A stretch of 39,430 nucleotides of DNA from Acidimicrobiia bacterium (GTDB taxonomy: Bacteria; Actinomycetota; Acidimicrobiia; Spongiisociales; JAHEDJ01), in the NCBI GenBank assembly GCA_030598025.1, contig JAUVQS010000001.1:1-39430 (forward strand), given 5' to 3'. The notes beneath the pieces are model-generated. The model searched no databases, was not told the DNA's origin, and saw only the letters and a program-made list of their open reading frames with translations. Position numbers and translations under genes: made by a program. The stretch's first letter is position 1, and the number at the start of each line of letters is the position of its first letter. Below are positions 15,218 through 23,328 of this stretch, one piece after another.

Positions 15218-16687
15218 ATGGTCGAATTCACAGCAGGCGCCGCCCTCGGCGAGGCCGGTGGAAAGGTTCTTGCCGTTCCGGTCTTCAGCGACCGCACCTG
15301 GGGACCGGGCGCCGAGGCAGCCGCCGATGCGATCGGTTCCGCGCTCGATTCCGAATTCGATCGGGTTGATTTCACCGGCAAGCTCGGTCAGGTTGCGATC
15401 CTGCCCGGATCCGCCGATTCGGCATTTGAGACCTATGCCTTCGTCGGACTCGGCGAGGAGGCCGACAGCGAGACGATCCGACAGGCGGCCGGATGGCTGG
15501 CACGTTCCGTTTCACGCATAGATCACGTCTCAACAACCCTCCACATGGTGGACGTTGAGGGCGCGGCCAAGGCCTTCGCAGAAGGCTTCCTCCTGGCCCT
15601 CTACCGGTTTGACAAGTACCGGTCGGAACCGCAGCCGTCGAAAGTCGAGACGATGTCGTTCGTCGGAGAGAACGTCGATGAGGCAAAGGCGGCCGCCGAC
15701 GCCGCCCGACCGGCTGTTGTAGGCGCCATGTTGACCAGGGATCTCATCAATGAGCCCGCCAACGCCAAGTCGCCTGAAACCCTCGCCGGAGTAGCCGCCG
15801 GCGTCGCGGAGGAACACTCTCTGCGCATCAAGGTGTACGAGCCGGACGAGTTCGCAGCTGAGCGCTTTGGAGCACTAGCCGGTGTCGCCGCCGGCGCTCA
15901 CAACCCGGCCCGGATGGTGGAGTTGTGGTACGAGCCGGAAGACCCGCAGGCCTTCCTGGCCCTGGTCGGCAAGGGAATCGTCTTTGATTCTGGCGGCCTC
16001 TCCCTGAAGCCGGCCACCGCCATGGAAGACATGAAGACCGACATGTCCGGGGCGGCCGTGGTATTCGGAGCCATCAAGGCCATCGCCACGCTGGGATTGC
16101 CGATCAAAGTTCTCGCCATTACTCCTATCACGGAGAACATGCCGGGCGGCAACGCCACCCGGCCGGGCGATGTGCTCGTCCCTCGGAACGGCACCTCCAT
16201 CGAGGTGCTCAACACCGATGCTGAAGGCCGGCTGGTCCTGGCCGACGGATTGTCCCTGGCGGCAGAGCACCAACCGGACCTCATCGTCGACATCGCCACG
16301 CTGACGGGTGCGTGTCACGTAGCGCTCGGCGACAAAATTGCAGGACTCTGGTCGAACGATCAAGACGCAGCCAGGGAGGTCCTCAAAGCGTCTGCCCGCA
16401 CCGGCGAGAGGTTCTGGCAGATGCCCCTTCCTGCCGACTACCGCAAAGCCATGGATTCAGAGATTGCCGACATCAAGAACATCTCAGGCGCCCGCCACGG
16501 TGGCGCCATTCATGCCGCTCTGTTCCTCGAAGAGTACGTCGGCGAAAACCGGTGGGTGCACCTCGATATCGCCGGCCCGGCCCGTTGGACGGAAGAGGAG
16601 CACTACCAGCGCAAGGGCGGATCAGGATTCGGCGTTCGAACTCTCGTAGCCCTGGCGGAGGACCTGAGTCGACCCGTTCTTGCGTGA
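15218..16687 (+). CDS. pepA: Leucyl aminopeptidase (M17 family)
   Basis: A 489-residue dinuclear zinc/manganese aminopeptidase, normally a cytosolic hexamer. I choose the ATG at 15218, preceded by ATAGGAG, over one 33 bp upstream that would overlap the previous gene. The N-terminal macro-like domain is followed by the catalytic domain. Its metal and catalytic residues are visible in GKGIVFDSGGLSLKP (Lys, Asp), MKTDMSGAA (Asp) and NTDAEGRLVLADGL (Asp, Glu, Arg). The C-terminal conserved segment is HLDIAGPARWTEEEHYQRKGGSGFGVRTL. Its last codons and stop lie in the left arm of a large palindrome shared with the convergent argH gene. Confidence 0.95.
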   Translation: MVEFTAGAALGEAGGKVLAVPVFSDRTWGPGAEAAADAIGSALDSEFDRVDFTGKLGQVAILPGSADSAFETYAFVGLGEEADSETIRQAAGWLARSVSRIDHVSTTLHMVDVEGAAKAFAEGFLLALYRFDKYRSEPQPSKVETMSFVGENVDEAKAAADAARPAVVGAMLTRDLINEPANAKSPETLAGVAAGVAEEHSLRIKVYEPDEFAAERFGALAGVAAGAHNPARMVELWYEPEDPQAFLALVGKGIVFDSGGLSLKPATAMEDMKTDMSGAAVVFGAIKAIATLGLPIKVLAITPITENMPGGNATRPGDVLVPRNGTSIEVLNTDAEGRLVLADGLSLAAEHQPDLIVDIATLTGACHVALGDKIAGLWSNDQDAAREVLKASARTGERFWQMPLPADYRKAMDSEIADIKNISGARHGGAIHAALFLEEYVGENRWVHLDIAGPARWTEEEHYQRKGGSGFGVRTLVALAEDLSRPVLA

Positions 16688-16723
16688 CTTCTGCTCGCTG
16701 AGCGAGCAGAAGTCACGCAAGAA
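16677..16723. terminator. Perfect 22-bp-stem palindrome between convergent pepA and argH
   Basis: The left arm 16677-16698 (starting TTCTTGCGTGACTTC) and the right arm 16702-16723 are perfectly complementary over 22 bp, with a TGA loop. The pepA stop codon (16685-16687) is inside the left arm, and argH ends 4 bp beyond the right arm. No T-tract follows on either strand, so this would be a U-tract-less bidirectional terminator, or a palindromic element used as one. Confidence 0.75.
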
Positions 16724-16726
16724 GGA

Positions 16727-18079
16727 TCAGGAGATTGCCGTGCGGAGACGCTCGATCTGATGGTGAACGCTTTCAGTGCTCCCGCCGCCCGGGGTTGCTC
16801 TCCGGTTGATCGAGTCGACCGGATCGATCCTGGCCAGGTCGCTCTCGATGAACTCCTCGTGGGCGGCGGCAAGATCGATGAAGGTGGCCTGATCGAGCGA
16901 TCGCCCCTCCGCCACCAGCGACGCAACCAACTTTCCGACCGCCTCGTGGGCCCGCCGGAATGGCAACCCCCTCTCCACCAGCACCTCGGCCAGATCCAGG
17001 GCCGTTACCCAGGGGGAAGGCGCGGGCGGGTGGAATTCGGCCGACTCGTGTAGAGCGGTAATGGCGACGAGGGTCCCGGCCAGCGTGTCGTCGGCCCGGA
17101 ACACGTGCTCCTTGTCTTCCTGAAGATCCCGGTTATAGGTGAGCGGGAGGCCCTTCTGGAGGGCAAGGAGGGCAGTTAGGTCACCTATCGTTCCGGCGGC
17201 CTTCCCGCGCGCCAGCTCAGCGATGTCCGGATTCTTCTTGTGAGGAAGCGCCGACGAACCAGTCGTGAGCCCGTCCGCGAATGTCACCCACCCGAATTCC
17301 TGTGAGGCCCAAAGGATCAACTCTTCGGCCAGACGCGAGGCACTCACCATCGACTGCGCGCAGACCCAGGCGTACTCGGCGACGACATCCCGGGAGGCCA
17401 CGGCGTCCATCGAATTCTCGAACACCCCGGCCATTCCCAGAGATTTCGCAACGTCGGCCGGGTCGAGGAGCAAACTAGATCCACCAGAGGCGCCGGCGCC
17501 CAGCGGCGACACATCTAGGCGCTTGCTGAGATCGGCGAACCGATCACGATCGCGCACCGCCATCCACGCGAAGGCGAGGAGATGATGCCCGAGCGGTACC
17601 GCTTGCGCCTGCTGAAGATGGGTGTAAGACGGCACGACGGTTTCCACGTGACCCTCCGCCAGGTCGGCGAGCGTCAGCGCAAAGCCGGCGAGTTGTTCCA
17701 TCCGCTCCTCAGCGGCCCGGAGCAGATAGAGGCGCAGATCGAGGGCAATCTGGTCGTTGCGAGACCTGCCTGTATGGAGCTTGCGGCCGGAATCGCCGAC
17801 CAACTCAATGAGCCTGCGCTCAACAGCCGAATGAACGTCCTCATCTGATTCGCTGAACTCGAACGCCCCTGCTTCCGCCTCGGTCAGAATCGCTCGCAAA
17901 CCATCACCGAGCATCGCTGTTTCCTCGTCGGACAGGATCCCAACACGACCGAGCATCCCGACGTGGGCGATCGACCCTTCGACGTCCACCTCGAGCAGCC
18001 GCCGATCCGTGTGAGAGGCTGTGTATGCCCACAGAACGTCGTCCGGCCCGTCGCTGAACCGTCCACCCCAGAGAGTCAT
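16727..18079 (-). CDS. argH: Argininosuccinate lyase
   Basis: A 450-residue enzyme for the last step of arginine synthesis, splitting argininosuccinate into arginine and fumarate; a cytosolic homotetramer of the fumarase/aspartase superfamily. It begins MTLWGGRFSDGPDD, the usual ArgH N-terminus. It contains HTGRSRNDQIALDLRL and the signature loop TTGSSALPHKKNPDIAEL (family SSxMPxKKNP, with Leu for Met). The ATG at 18079 follows GAAGG. It is third in the argR-argG-argH operon, separated from argG by a 73-bp gap holding a heptamer repeat and a hairpin. Confidence 0.97.
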   Translation of the reverse strand: MTLWGGRFSDGPDDVLWAYTASHTDRRLLEVDVEGSIAHVGMLGRVGILSDEETAMLGDGLRAILTEAEAGAFEFSESDEDVHSAVERRLIELVGDSGRKLHTGRSRNDQIALDLRLYLLRAAEERMEQLAGFALTLADLAEGHVETVVPSYTHLQQAQAVPLGHHLLAFAWMAVRDRDRFADLSKRLDVSPLGAGASGGSSLLLDPADVAKSLGMAGVFENSMDAVASRDVVAEYAWVCAQSMVSASRLAEELILWASQEFGWVTFADGLTTGSSALPHKKNPDIAELARGKAAGTIGDLTALLALQKGLPLTYNRDLQEDKEHVFRADDTLAGTLVAITALHESAEFHPPAPSPWVTALDLAEVLVERGLPFRRAHEAVGKLVASLVAEGRSLDQATFIDLAAAHEEFIESDLARIDPVDSINRRATPGGGSTESVHHQIERLRTAIS

Positions 18080-18097
18080 ATGACACCTTCGGCGCGG

Positions 18098-18149
18098 TAC
18101 TTGGTACCTGGTACTTGGTACCTGGTACCGGAGCGACGAAGTCGCTCCG
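18098..18149. repeat. Heptamer repeat (TACTTGG/TACCTGG) followed by a 9-bp hairpin
   Basis: TACTTGG, TACCTGG, TACTTGG, TACCTGG fill 18098-18125, with a fifth divergent unit TACCGGA (18126-18132). This runs into a perfect inverted repeat, CGGAGCGAC-GAA-GTCGCTCCG (18129-18149). The whole lies between argG and argH. The hairpin could stabilise or partially end the argG transcript; there is no T-tract. Confidence 0.75.
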
Positions 18150-18152
18150 CCT

Positions 18153-19355
18153 TCATTCGCCCTCTCCTAGGCGTTCTTCGGCCAGTTTTCGTAGGCGCAG
18201 GGCGTTCAATTTGATGAAACCCGACGCGTCGGCCTGGTCGTAGACGGAGTCCTCTTCGAAGGTGACAGTCGCATGATCGTAGAGGGCATAGTGATCCGAC
18301 CGCCGGCCCTCGACATACACCCCACCCTTGTAGAGCTTCAACCTCGCTTCACCGGAAACACGCTTCTGCACGTCGTCCATGAAGGCCTGCAATGCTTCAC
18401 GCTCCGGCGCAAACCAGAAGCCGTTGTAGACCATCTCGGCATACCTGGGCACAAGCTCGTCCCGCAGGTGAGCAACCTCCCGGTCGAGGGTGATCGACTC
18501 GACGGCCTTGTGGGCATGGTGAAGCACCGTTCCCCCGGGGGTCTCGTAGACACCCCTGCTCTTCATTCCCACAAAACGATTCTCAACAATGTCGACACGA
18601 CCGACGCCATGACCGCCTGCGACCGAGTTGAGATGAGTCAGTAACTCAACCGGTGCCATCTCGACCCCATCGACGGCCACCGGGTTCCCCTTTTCGAACG
18701 AAACGGTGATGATCTCCGCTTCGTCGGGGGCATCCTGAGGATCGACCGTGGTGCGGAACATGCTCTTGGGCGGTGCGGTCCATGGATCTTCGAGGACGCC
18801 GCCCTCGTACGATACGTGCAAGAGGTTGGCGTCCGTTGAGTACGGCTTCTCGGCGGTGACCGGTATCGGAATGCCGTGCTGTTCGGCGTACGCGACGAGA
18901 TCTGCCCGGCCCTTGAGATCCCATTCGCGCCACGGCGCTATCACCTTGATGTCTGGCTCGAGAGCGTATGCGGAAATCTCGAACCTGACCTGATCGTTGC
19001 CTTTGCCGGTGGCGCCATGCGAGATCGCGTCCGCGCCGTACTTTCGCGCCGCCTCGATCATCCCCTTGCTGATGATGGGTCGAGCCAGTGACGTCCCGAG
19101 CAGGTAATACCACTCGTACACGGCGTTGGCCCGCAAGGCCGGAAACACATAGCCCTCAACGAACTCGGCAGTGAGGTCCTCGGCGATAGCCTCGACGGCA
19201 CCCGTCCGGATCGCTTTGATCTTCGCCTCTTCGACCTCTTCTCCTTGGCCGACATCGGCCGTATAGGCGATGACCTCGGCGTCGTACTCCTCGATCAACC
19301 ACTTGAGGATGATCGAGGTGTCCAGGCCCCCGCTATATGCAAGAACGACTCTCAT
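18153..19355 (-). CDS. argG: Argininosuccinate synthase
   Basis: A 400-residue ATP-dependent ligase joining citrulline and aspartate. The N-terminal PP-loop reads VVLAYSGGLDTSIILKWL. Further conserved segments are AYTADVGQGEE, AISHGATGKGNDQVRFE (citrulline/aspartate contacts) and GRVDIVENRFVGMKSRGVYETPGG. The length is standard. Its ATG overlaps the argR stop by 4 bp (19352-19355), so it is translationally coupled to its likely regulator. Confidence 0.97.
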   Translation of the reverse strand: MRVVLAYSGGLDTSIILKWLIEEYDAEVIAYTADVGQGEEVEEAKIKAIRTGAVEAIAEDLTAEFVEGYVFPALRANAVYEWYYLLGTSLARPIISKGMIEAARKYGADAISHGATGKGNDQVRFEISAYALEPDIKVIAPWREWDLKGRADLVAYAEQHGIPIPVTAEKPYSTDANLLHVSYEGGVLEDPWTAPPKSMFRTTVDPQDAPDEAEIITVSFEKGNPVAVDGVEMAPVELLTHLNSVAGGHGVGRVDIVENRFVGMKSRGVYETPGGTVLHHAHKAVESITLDREVAHLRDELVPRYAEMVYNGFWFAPEREALQAFMDDVQKRVSGEARLKLYKGGVYVEGRRSDHYALYDHATVTFEEDSVYDQADASGFIKLNALRLRKLAEERLGEGE

Positions 19356-19822
19356 AGGGCGCCGAGTTCTTCGAGTTCGCCGGCTATTCGCCGCCCGCCG
19401 ATCTCGTCGGCTACAACGACCAGCAGCGTGTCATCGCCGGCGACCGTGCCCAGCACACCCCCAATGGCTCCCCTATCAATGGCTCCCGCCACCACCTGGG
19501 CGGCGCCGGGGGGCGTGGTGATCAGAACGAGATTGCCGGTCGGCACAATCGTCTCAGCGAACTCGATGAGGAGCCGTCTCAACGCCTGCGCTGCTGCCGC
19601 ATCGTCTCCACCTCGGTCCGGGGCCTGGAGTGTGTACATCGATTTCCCGTTCTCATCGCGAGCTTTGATGGCCCCGAGTTCCCGGAGGTCGCGAGACACC
19701 GTCGCCTGGGTCACTTCAAACCCCCCATCGGCGAGCCGTTCCACGAGTAGCGACTGACTGCCCACACCATCATGGGTGATGATGCGGCGGATGGCACGCC
19801 TTCGAGCGGCTGTATTAGGCAT
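19352..19822 (-). CDS. argR: Arginine repressor
   Basis: A 156-residue transcription factor that binds ARG boxes when arginine is present; active as a hexamer. The N-terminal winged helix includes SQSLLVERLADGGFEVTQATVSRDLRELGA, the ArgR hallmark. The C-terminal arginine-binding/oligomerisation domain ends with AIDRGAIGGVLGTVAGDDTLLVVV, including the GDDT arginine contact region. It is first in the argR-argG-argH operon. Its promoter appears leaderless (-10 only six bases before the ATG), so autoregulation by ArgR is likely. Confidence 0.95.
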   Translation of the reverse strand: MPNTAARRRAIRRIITHDGVGSQSLLVERLADGGFEVTQATVSRDLRELGAIKARDENGKSMYTLQAPDRGGDDAAAAQALRRLLIEFAETIVPTGNLVLITTPPGAAQVVAGAIDRGAIGGVLGTVAGDDTLLVVVADEIGGRRIAGELEELGAL

Positions 19823-19857
19823 GGCATGACTATACGATGCCCTGTATAGATATGCAA
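19820..19857 (-). promoter_or_regulatory. Predicted leaderless argR promoter with possible ARG box
   Basis: On the minus strand, -35 TTGCAT (19857-19852), a 17-bp spacer, -10 TATAGT (19834-19829), then six bases to the ATG at 19822. Transcription would start at or next to the start codon, as in leaderless mRNAs common in actinobacteria. The spacer and -35 contain TGCATATCTATACA, and the -10 region GCATCGTATAGTCATGC; both are AT-rich partial palindromes that could be ARG boxes. Confidence 0.6.
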
Positions 19858-19893
19858 AATGAGCTCAGGACGATCGGCGCAGACCGAACCTCT

Positions 19894-22035
19894 TCAGGCT
19901 CGTCCGGCGGCCACCTCATCAGCACGATTGCGCCCCGCCAGAAGGATCAGATCCTCGTGAAGCTCGAACCAGATGTTGTGGTAGCTGTCAACCCTGGGGG
20001 ACGCTATGTAGTCGAAGTCTCCGTCGGCAACCTGTTTCGCTGCTCGTTCAAGACGGGCTGCGTACGCACCAAGCCGCGGGAGCCCGGATTTCAGCGAGTC
20101 GAGCCACCCGGATGCGGCCTCAGCTAGTGATGCGAATGACGACAGAACGGCCGCATCGTGCTCCGAGTCGGCATGGTCGTTGAGGATCTGCGCACCCTTG
20201 AACTCCCGCATTTGCCAGCCCGTTACTACGTCCTTCATCCTCTGGTCGAGAGGTAGCAGCGCCTCGAGGGCCGCGTCTGCATTCTTCGCACCCCATTGCT
20301 CGCGATCGGTTGCAATCATCTCGCCGCCAACCGTCTTGCCGTCCTCGGTGAGTGTGAACATCCCCCCGGTCAGCTCGGCCAGTCCGTCTGCGGCGATGGC
20401 ATCGAGGATCTCTCCAATCATCTCCGGCGTAGAGAAGAACGCCTGTGCCAGATCCTCCGGCATGGCAAAACCCTTGATTAGTAAGGCTCTTTGGACAGCG
20501 TCGCGTTGGGGTGATCCGGCTTCAGGTTCCCCGGCTTCGGCCTGGTCTTCAGCCGCCGAGCCGCTCGCTTCTGGTTCGGCAATCTCGATGCCAAGCTCAT
20601 GTGCCCAGGTCAACAGCTTCGCCGCCTCCGGGACGATCGTAACACCACCCGACACGGCACCCGCGAGGACCTCGCCGGTGGTGCCATCGATCGTCAACAG
20701 CTCTCCGACAGCAAGGGCCAGGTGTCCGAAGATGACGGTATCGCCCTCGACACGCACCGAGGCCGCTCCCACAACCGCCGGGATCCCCCACCCGCGAGCT
20801 ACCACGGCCGCGTGGCTTGCGAGACCTCCCGTGGAGGTCAAGATTCCTGCCGCGCGGGCCATACCGTGGACGTCGTCCGGCGACGTCTCGCGGCGGACGA
20901 GCACGACGGTCCTACCGGCCTCTGCCATCGCTACGGCAGCCTCGGGTGTGGTTGCGATCTCGCCGGAGGCAACTCCGGGCGACGCGGCCAGTCCGGTGGC
21001 GATCACCGGGGCACCTTCGGCGCGCTCGCCCGGAATCGTTGGAGGATCAACAAGAAACCGCGCCACACGCGCGACGGCTTCGGAACGCGACAGGGGGAAG
21101 TCTTCGTCTTCGGTCATCTCGACCGCTATTCGTAGGGCAGCCTGGGGGCTCCGTTTGCCAATACGGGTTTGCAGCATCCACAGCCGCCCCTGTTCGATCG
21201 TGAACTCGATGTCGCATACGTCCGCGTAGTGGCGCTCGAGCACTCCGGCGTATCGGCGCAACTCGTCGGCGATCGCCGGCATTCGCTCGTCCAAGACCGA
21301 TATGTGCTCTGTCTGGTGGGCCCCAGCGACGACGTCCTCCCCCTGCGCGTCGAATATGACATCACCGTAGAGAGTGGCCTCGCCGGTCGCCGGATCGCGG
21401 GTGAAGAGGACTCCGGTGCCCGAATCTCGTCCTCGATTACCGAAGACCATGGCCTGTACGATGACGCCGGTTCCGAGGTCGTCGGGAATGTCTTCCCGAC
21501 TCCGATAGCTCTGGGCTCTGTCGCTGTTCCAGGAGCGAAACACCGCTTCGATGGCGCCCCGCAACTGCTCCCAGGGATCCTCCGGCGCGGCGGCGCCGAC
21601 AATATCCCGATACTGCGCGTCGAAACGTTCCCGGCAGGCATCAACGAAGGCGGGGTCTCCCGAAATCGCCGCGAGGCCGTCCGCCGTGGTCTCGTTCAAA
21701 CCGAGGTTGAGGACGGTGTCCATCATCCCCGGCATCGAGACCGGGGCACCCGACCGCACACTCACAAGCAACGGATCTGACGAATCGCCGAATCTGCGGC
21801 CGACCAACTCCTCGATGTGAGCCATGTTCAGCCGGATCTCGTCCTCTAGACCCTCCGGCCATCCTTCCGCCAAGTATGTCAAGCAGGCCGCAGTAGAAAT
21901 AGCGAAGGCAGGCGGCACCGGAAGGCCCAACTCGTTCGCCATCACACCGAGGTTGGCTGCCTTACTGCCGATGACCGCTGCCACATCCGAGAGTGGCAGG
22001 CCGTGGTCGTGATCAAAGGCATACACGTAGCTCAC
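19894..22035 (-). CDS. Pyruvate phosphate dikinase-like protein lacking the PEP/pyruvate barrel
   Basis: 713 residues, start GTG with GGAG 5 nt upstream. Residues 1 to about 300 form a PPDK-type ATP-grasp domain: SVRSGAPVSMPGMMDTVLN (92-110), GTGVLFTRDPATGE (206-219) and DIEFTIEQGRLWMLQTR (275-291). Residues about 345-465 form the swivelling phosphohistidine domain, with the catalytic His at 408 in TGGLASHAAVVARG. Classical PPDK (about 870-900 residues) would continue with a PEP-binding TIM barrel. Here there is an acidic linker (about 487-509), a winged-helix-like segment (510-575, ending MFTLTEDGKTVGGEM) and a mostly helical tail. Autophosphorylation looks possible, but the phosphate acceptor is unclear. 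It is divergent from the GAPDH/PGK operon. Confidence 0.87.
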   Translation of the reverse strand: MSYVYAFDHDHGLPLSDVAAVIGSKAANLGVMANELGLPVPPAFAISTAACLTYLAEGWPEGLEDEIRLNMAHIEELVGRRFGDSSDPLLVSVRSGAPVSMPGMMDTVLNLGLNETTADGLAAISGDPAFVDACRERFDAQYRDIVGAAAPEDPWEQLRGAIEAVFRSWNSDRAQSYRSREDIPDDLGTGVIVQAMVFGNRGRDSGTGVLFTRDPATGEATLYGDVIFDAQGEDVVAGAHQTEHISVLDERMPAIADELRRYAGVLERHYADVCDIEFTIEQGRLWMLQTRIGKRSPQAALRIAVEMTEDEDFPLSRSEAVARVARFLVDPPTIPGERAEGAPVIATGLAASPGVASGEIATTPEAAVAMAEAGRTVVLVRRETSPDDVHGMARAAGILTSTGGLASHAAVVARGWGIPAVVGAASVRVEGDTVIFGHLALAVGELLTIDGTTGEVLAGAVSGGVTIVPEAAKLLTWAHELGIEIAEPEASGSAAEDQAEAGEPEAGSPQRDAVQRALLIKGFAMPEDLAQAFFSTPEMIGEILDAIAADGLAELTGGMFTLTEDGKTVGGEMIATDREQWGAKNADAALEALLPLDQRMKDVVTGWQMREFKGAQILNDHADSEHDAAVLSSFASLAEAASGWLDSLKSGLPRLGAYAARLERAAKQVADGDFDYIASPRVDSYHNIWFELHEDLILLAGRNRADEVAAGRA

Positions 22036-22048
22036 GATCGCTCCATCT

Positions 22049-22097
22049 TCGATAATCGATTATTCTGAGGATACGAGCATCGCCTCGTGACCGTCAA
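22049..22097 (-). promoter_or_regulatory. Promoter of the PPDK-like gene with TCGATAATCGAT operator
   Basis: On the minus strand, -35 TTGACG (22097-22092), an 18-bp spacer, and -10 TATCCT (22073-22068). Nine bases further lies the odd-centred palindrome TCGATTATCGA (22059-22049), itself part of a 12-bp palindrome ATAATCGATTAT (22052-22063). The operator would cover the transcription start. The identical 12-mer (TCGATAATCGAT on plus) recurs at 26277-26288 before the cupin/transketolase operon. Confidence 0.65.
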
Positions 22098-22217
22098 CTG
22101 CGACTAGGGCGCCCCGGCAGGTCGGTCGAGATTTAGTTGCCCGTTGCCGTGTCGGTAGTCTTGAATCTGGGCTGAGGTGGGACCGACTCAAGTGAAATGC
22201 CGCTCGAGGAGGAATCG

Positions 22218-23312
22218 ATGCCAACGCACAAGATCGCAATTATCCCGGGAGATGGGGTCGGCGCAGAGATCTCCGAGGAGGCCTCCCGTATCCTGAACGC
22301 CGCGGCCGACATCCACGGATTCGACGTCGAAACCGAAACCTTCGACTGGTCATGTGACCGGTATCTCTCGGTGGGTGAAATGATGCCCGCCGACGCCCTC
22401 GAGACCCTCCAATCCTTCGACGCCATCTTCCTCGGCTGCATCGGTGATGCCAACAAGGTTGCCGACCACATCTCGCTCGAGATGCTCTTGACGATTCGGA
22501 AAGGGTTCGATCAGTACGTCAACCTTCGTCCGATCAAGCTCTATCCGGGTGTTGAAACGCCCATCAAGACCGCCACACCGGAAACTGTCGACATGCTCGT
22601 GATTCGCGAAAACACCGAAGGTGAGTACTCCCACAACGGCGGCTTCTTCAAGCGTGGAACGCCGGACGCCTTCGCTCTCCAGACAGGGATCTTCACCTGG
22701 AAAGGTTGTGAACGGGCGATCCGTTACGGATTCGAGGCCGCCCGAAAGCGCGCCAAGCTCGGAACTGGTAACGGCCCGGTCGGGCGGGTTACGAATTGCA
22801 CGAAGTCCAACGCTCTCAATTTCTCGATGGTCTTCTGGGATGAGGCCTACGACTTCGTCGCCAAGGACTTCCCCGATATCGCCACGGACATGGCTCTGGT
22901 AGATGCTCTGACGATGTGGTTCGTAAAGAATCCGGACTGGTTCGACGTCGTGGTTGCCTCGAATTTGTTCGGGGACATCATCACCGACCTCGGGGCAATG
23001 CTGCAAGGCGGAATGGGCTTCGCAGCAGGCGGCAATGTCAACCCCGAGGGGGCTTACCCGTCGATGTTCGAGCCGATCCACGGGTCTGCACCGAAGTACA
23101 CGGGCAAGCGGATCGTGAATCCGATCGCATCTATAGAGGCAGTCCGCATGTTGCTCGACCACCTGGGTGAACAAGAGGCCGCCGCTCAAATCCAGCAAGC
23201 GGTCGCCGACACTCTCGGCGCCGGCGAAACCCGAACCAAGGACATGGGCGGTACCAACTCAACGGACGAAATGGGCGAGGCCGTCGAGAGCGCGATGAGA
23301 AAGACCGCCTGA
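22218..23312 (+). CDS. Tartrate/D-malate-type (isopropylmalate family) dehydrogenase
   Basis: A 364-residue beta-decarboxylating NAD-dependent hydroxyacid dehydrogenase. I choose the ATG at 22218 (GAGGAGG just upstream) over one at 22197. Family landmarks are IIPGDGVGAEI, FDAIFLGCIGD, FDQYVNLRPIKLYPGV, VIRENTEGEYS, TKSNAL, the metal-binding NLFGDIITDLGA and FEPIHGSAPKYTGK. The combination SCDRYLSVGEMMPADALETLQSF and VADHISLEMLL resembles tartrate/D-malate dehydrogenase (TtuC/DmlA) rather than leucine LeuB. It is the first gene of an operon with GAPDH- and PGK-like genes (16-bp gap), so its physiological substrate may be a C4 or other hydroxyacid in that route. Confidence 0.88.
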   Translation: MPTHKIAIIPGDGVGAEISEEASRILNAAADIHGFDVETETFDWSCDRYLSVGEMMPADALETLQSFDAIFLGCIGDANKVADHISLEMLLTIRKGFDQYVNLRPIKLYPGVETPIKTATPETVDMLVIRENTEGEYSHNGGFFKRGTPDAFALQTGIFTWKGCERAIRYGFEAARKRAKLGTGNGPVGRVTNCTKSNALNFSMVFWDEAYDFVAKDFPDIATDMALVDALTMWFVKNPDWFDVVVASNLFGDIITDLGAMLQGGMGFAAGGNVNPEGAYPSMFEPIHGSAPKYTGKRIVNPIASIEAVRMLLDHLGEQEAAAQIQQAVADTLGAGETRTKDMGGTNSTDEMGEAVESAMRKTA

Positions 23313-23328
23313 ACGGCGAGGAGGAAAC

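Noticed and set aside
20180..21229. A 349-codon plus-strand frame opposite the PPDK-like gene
   Set aside because: It is Ser/Pro/Ala/Arg-rich shadow translation of a conserved gene on the other strand.
22218..23312. leuB (leucine biosynthesis 3-isopropylmalate dehydrogenase)
   Set aside because: Segments such as SCDRYLSVGEMMPADAL and VADHISLEMLL fit the tartrate/D-malate branch better, and there are no leu genes nearby.
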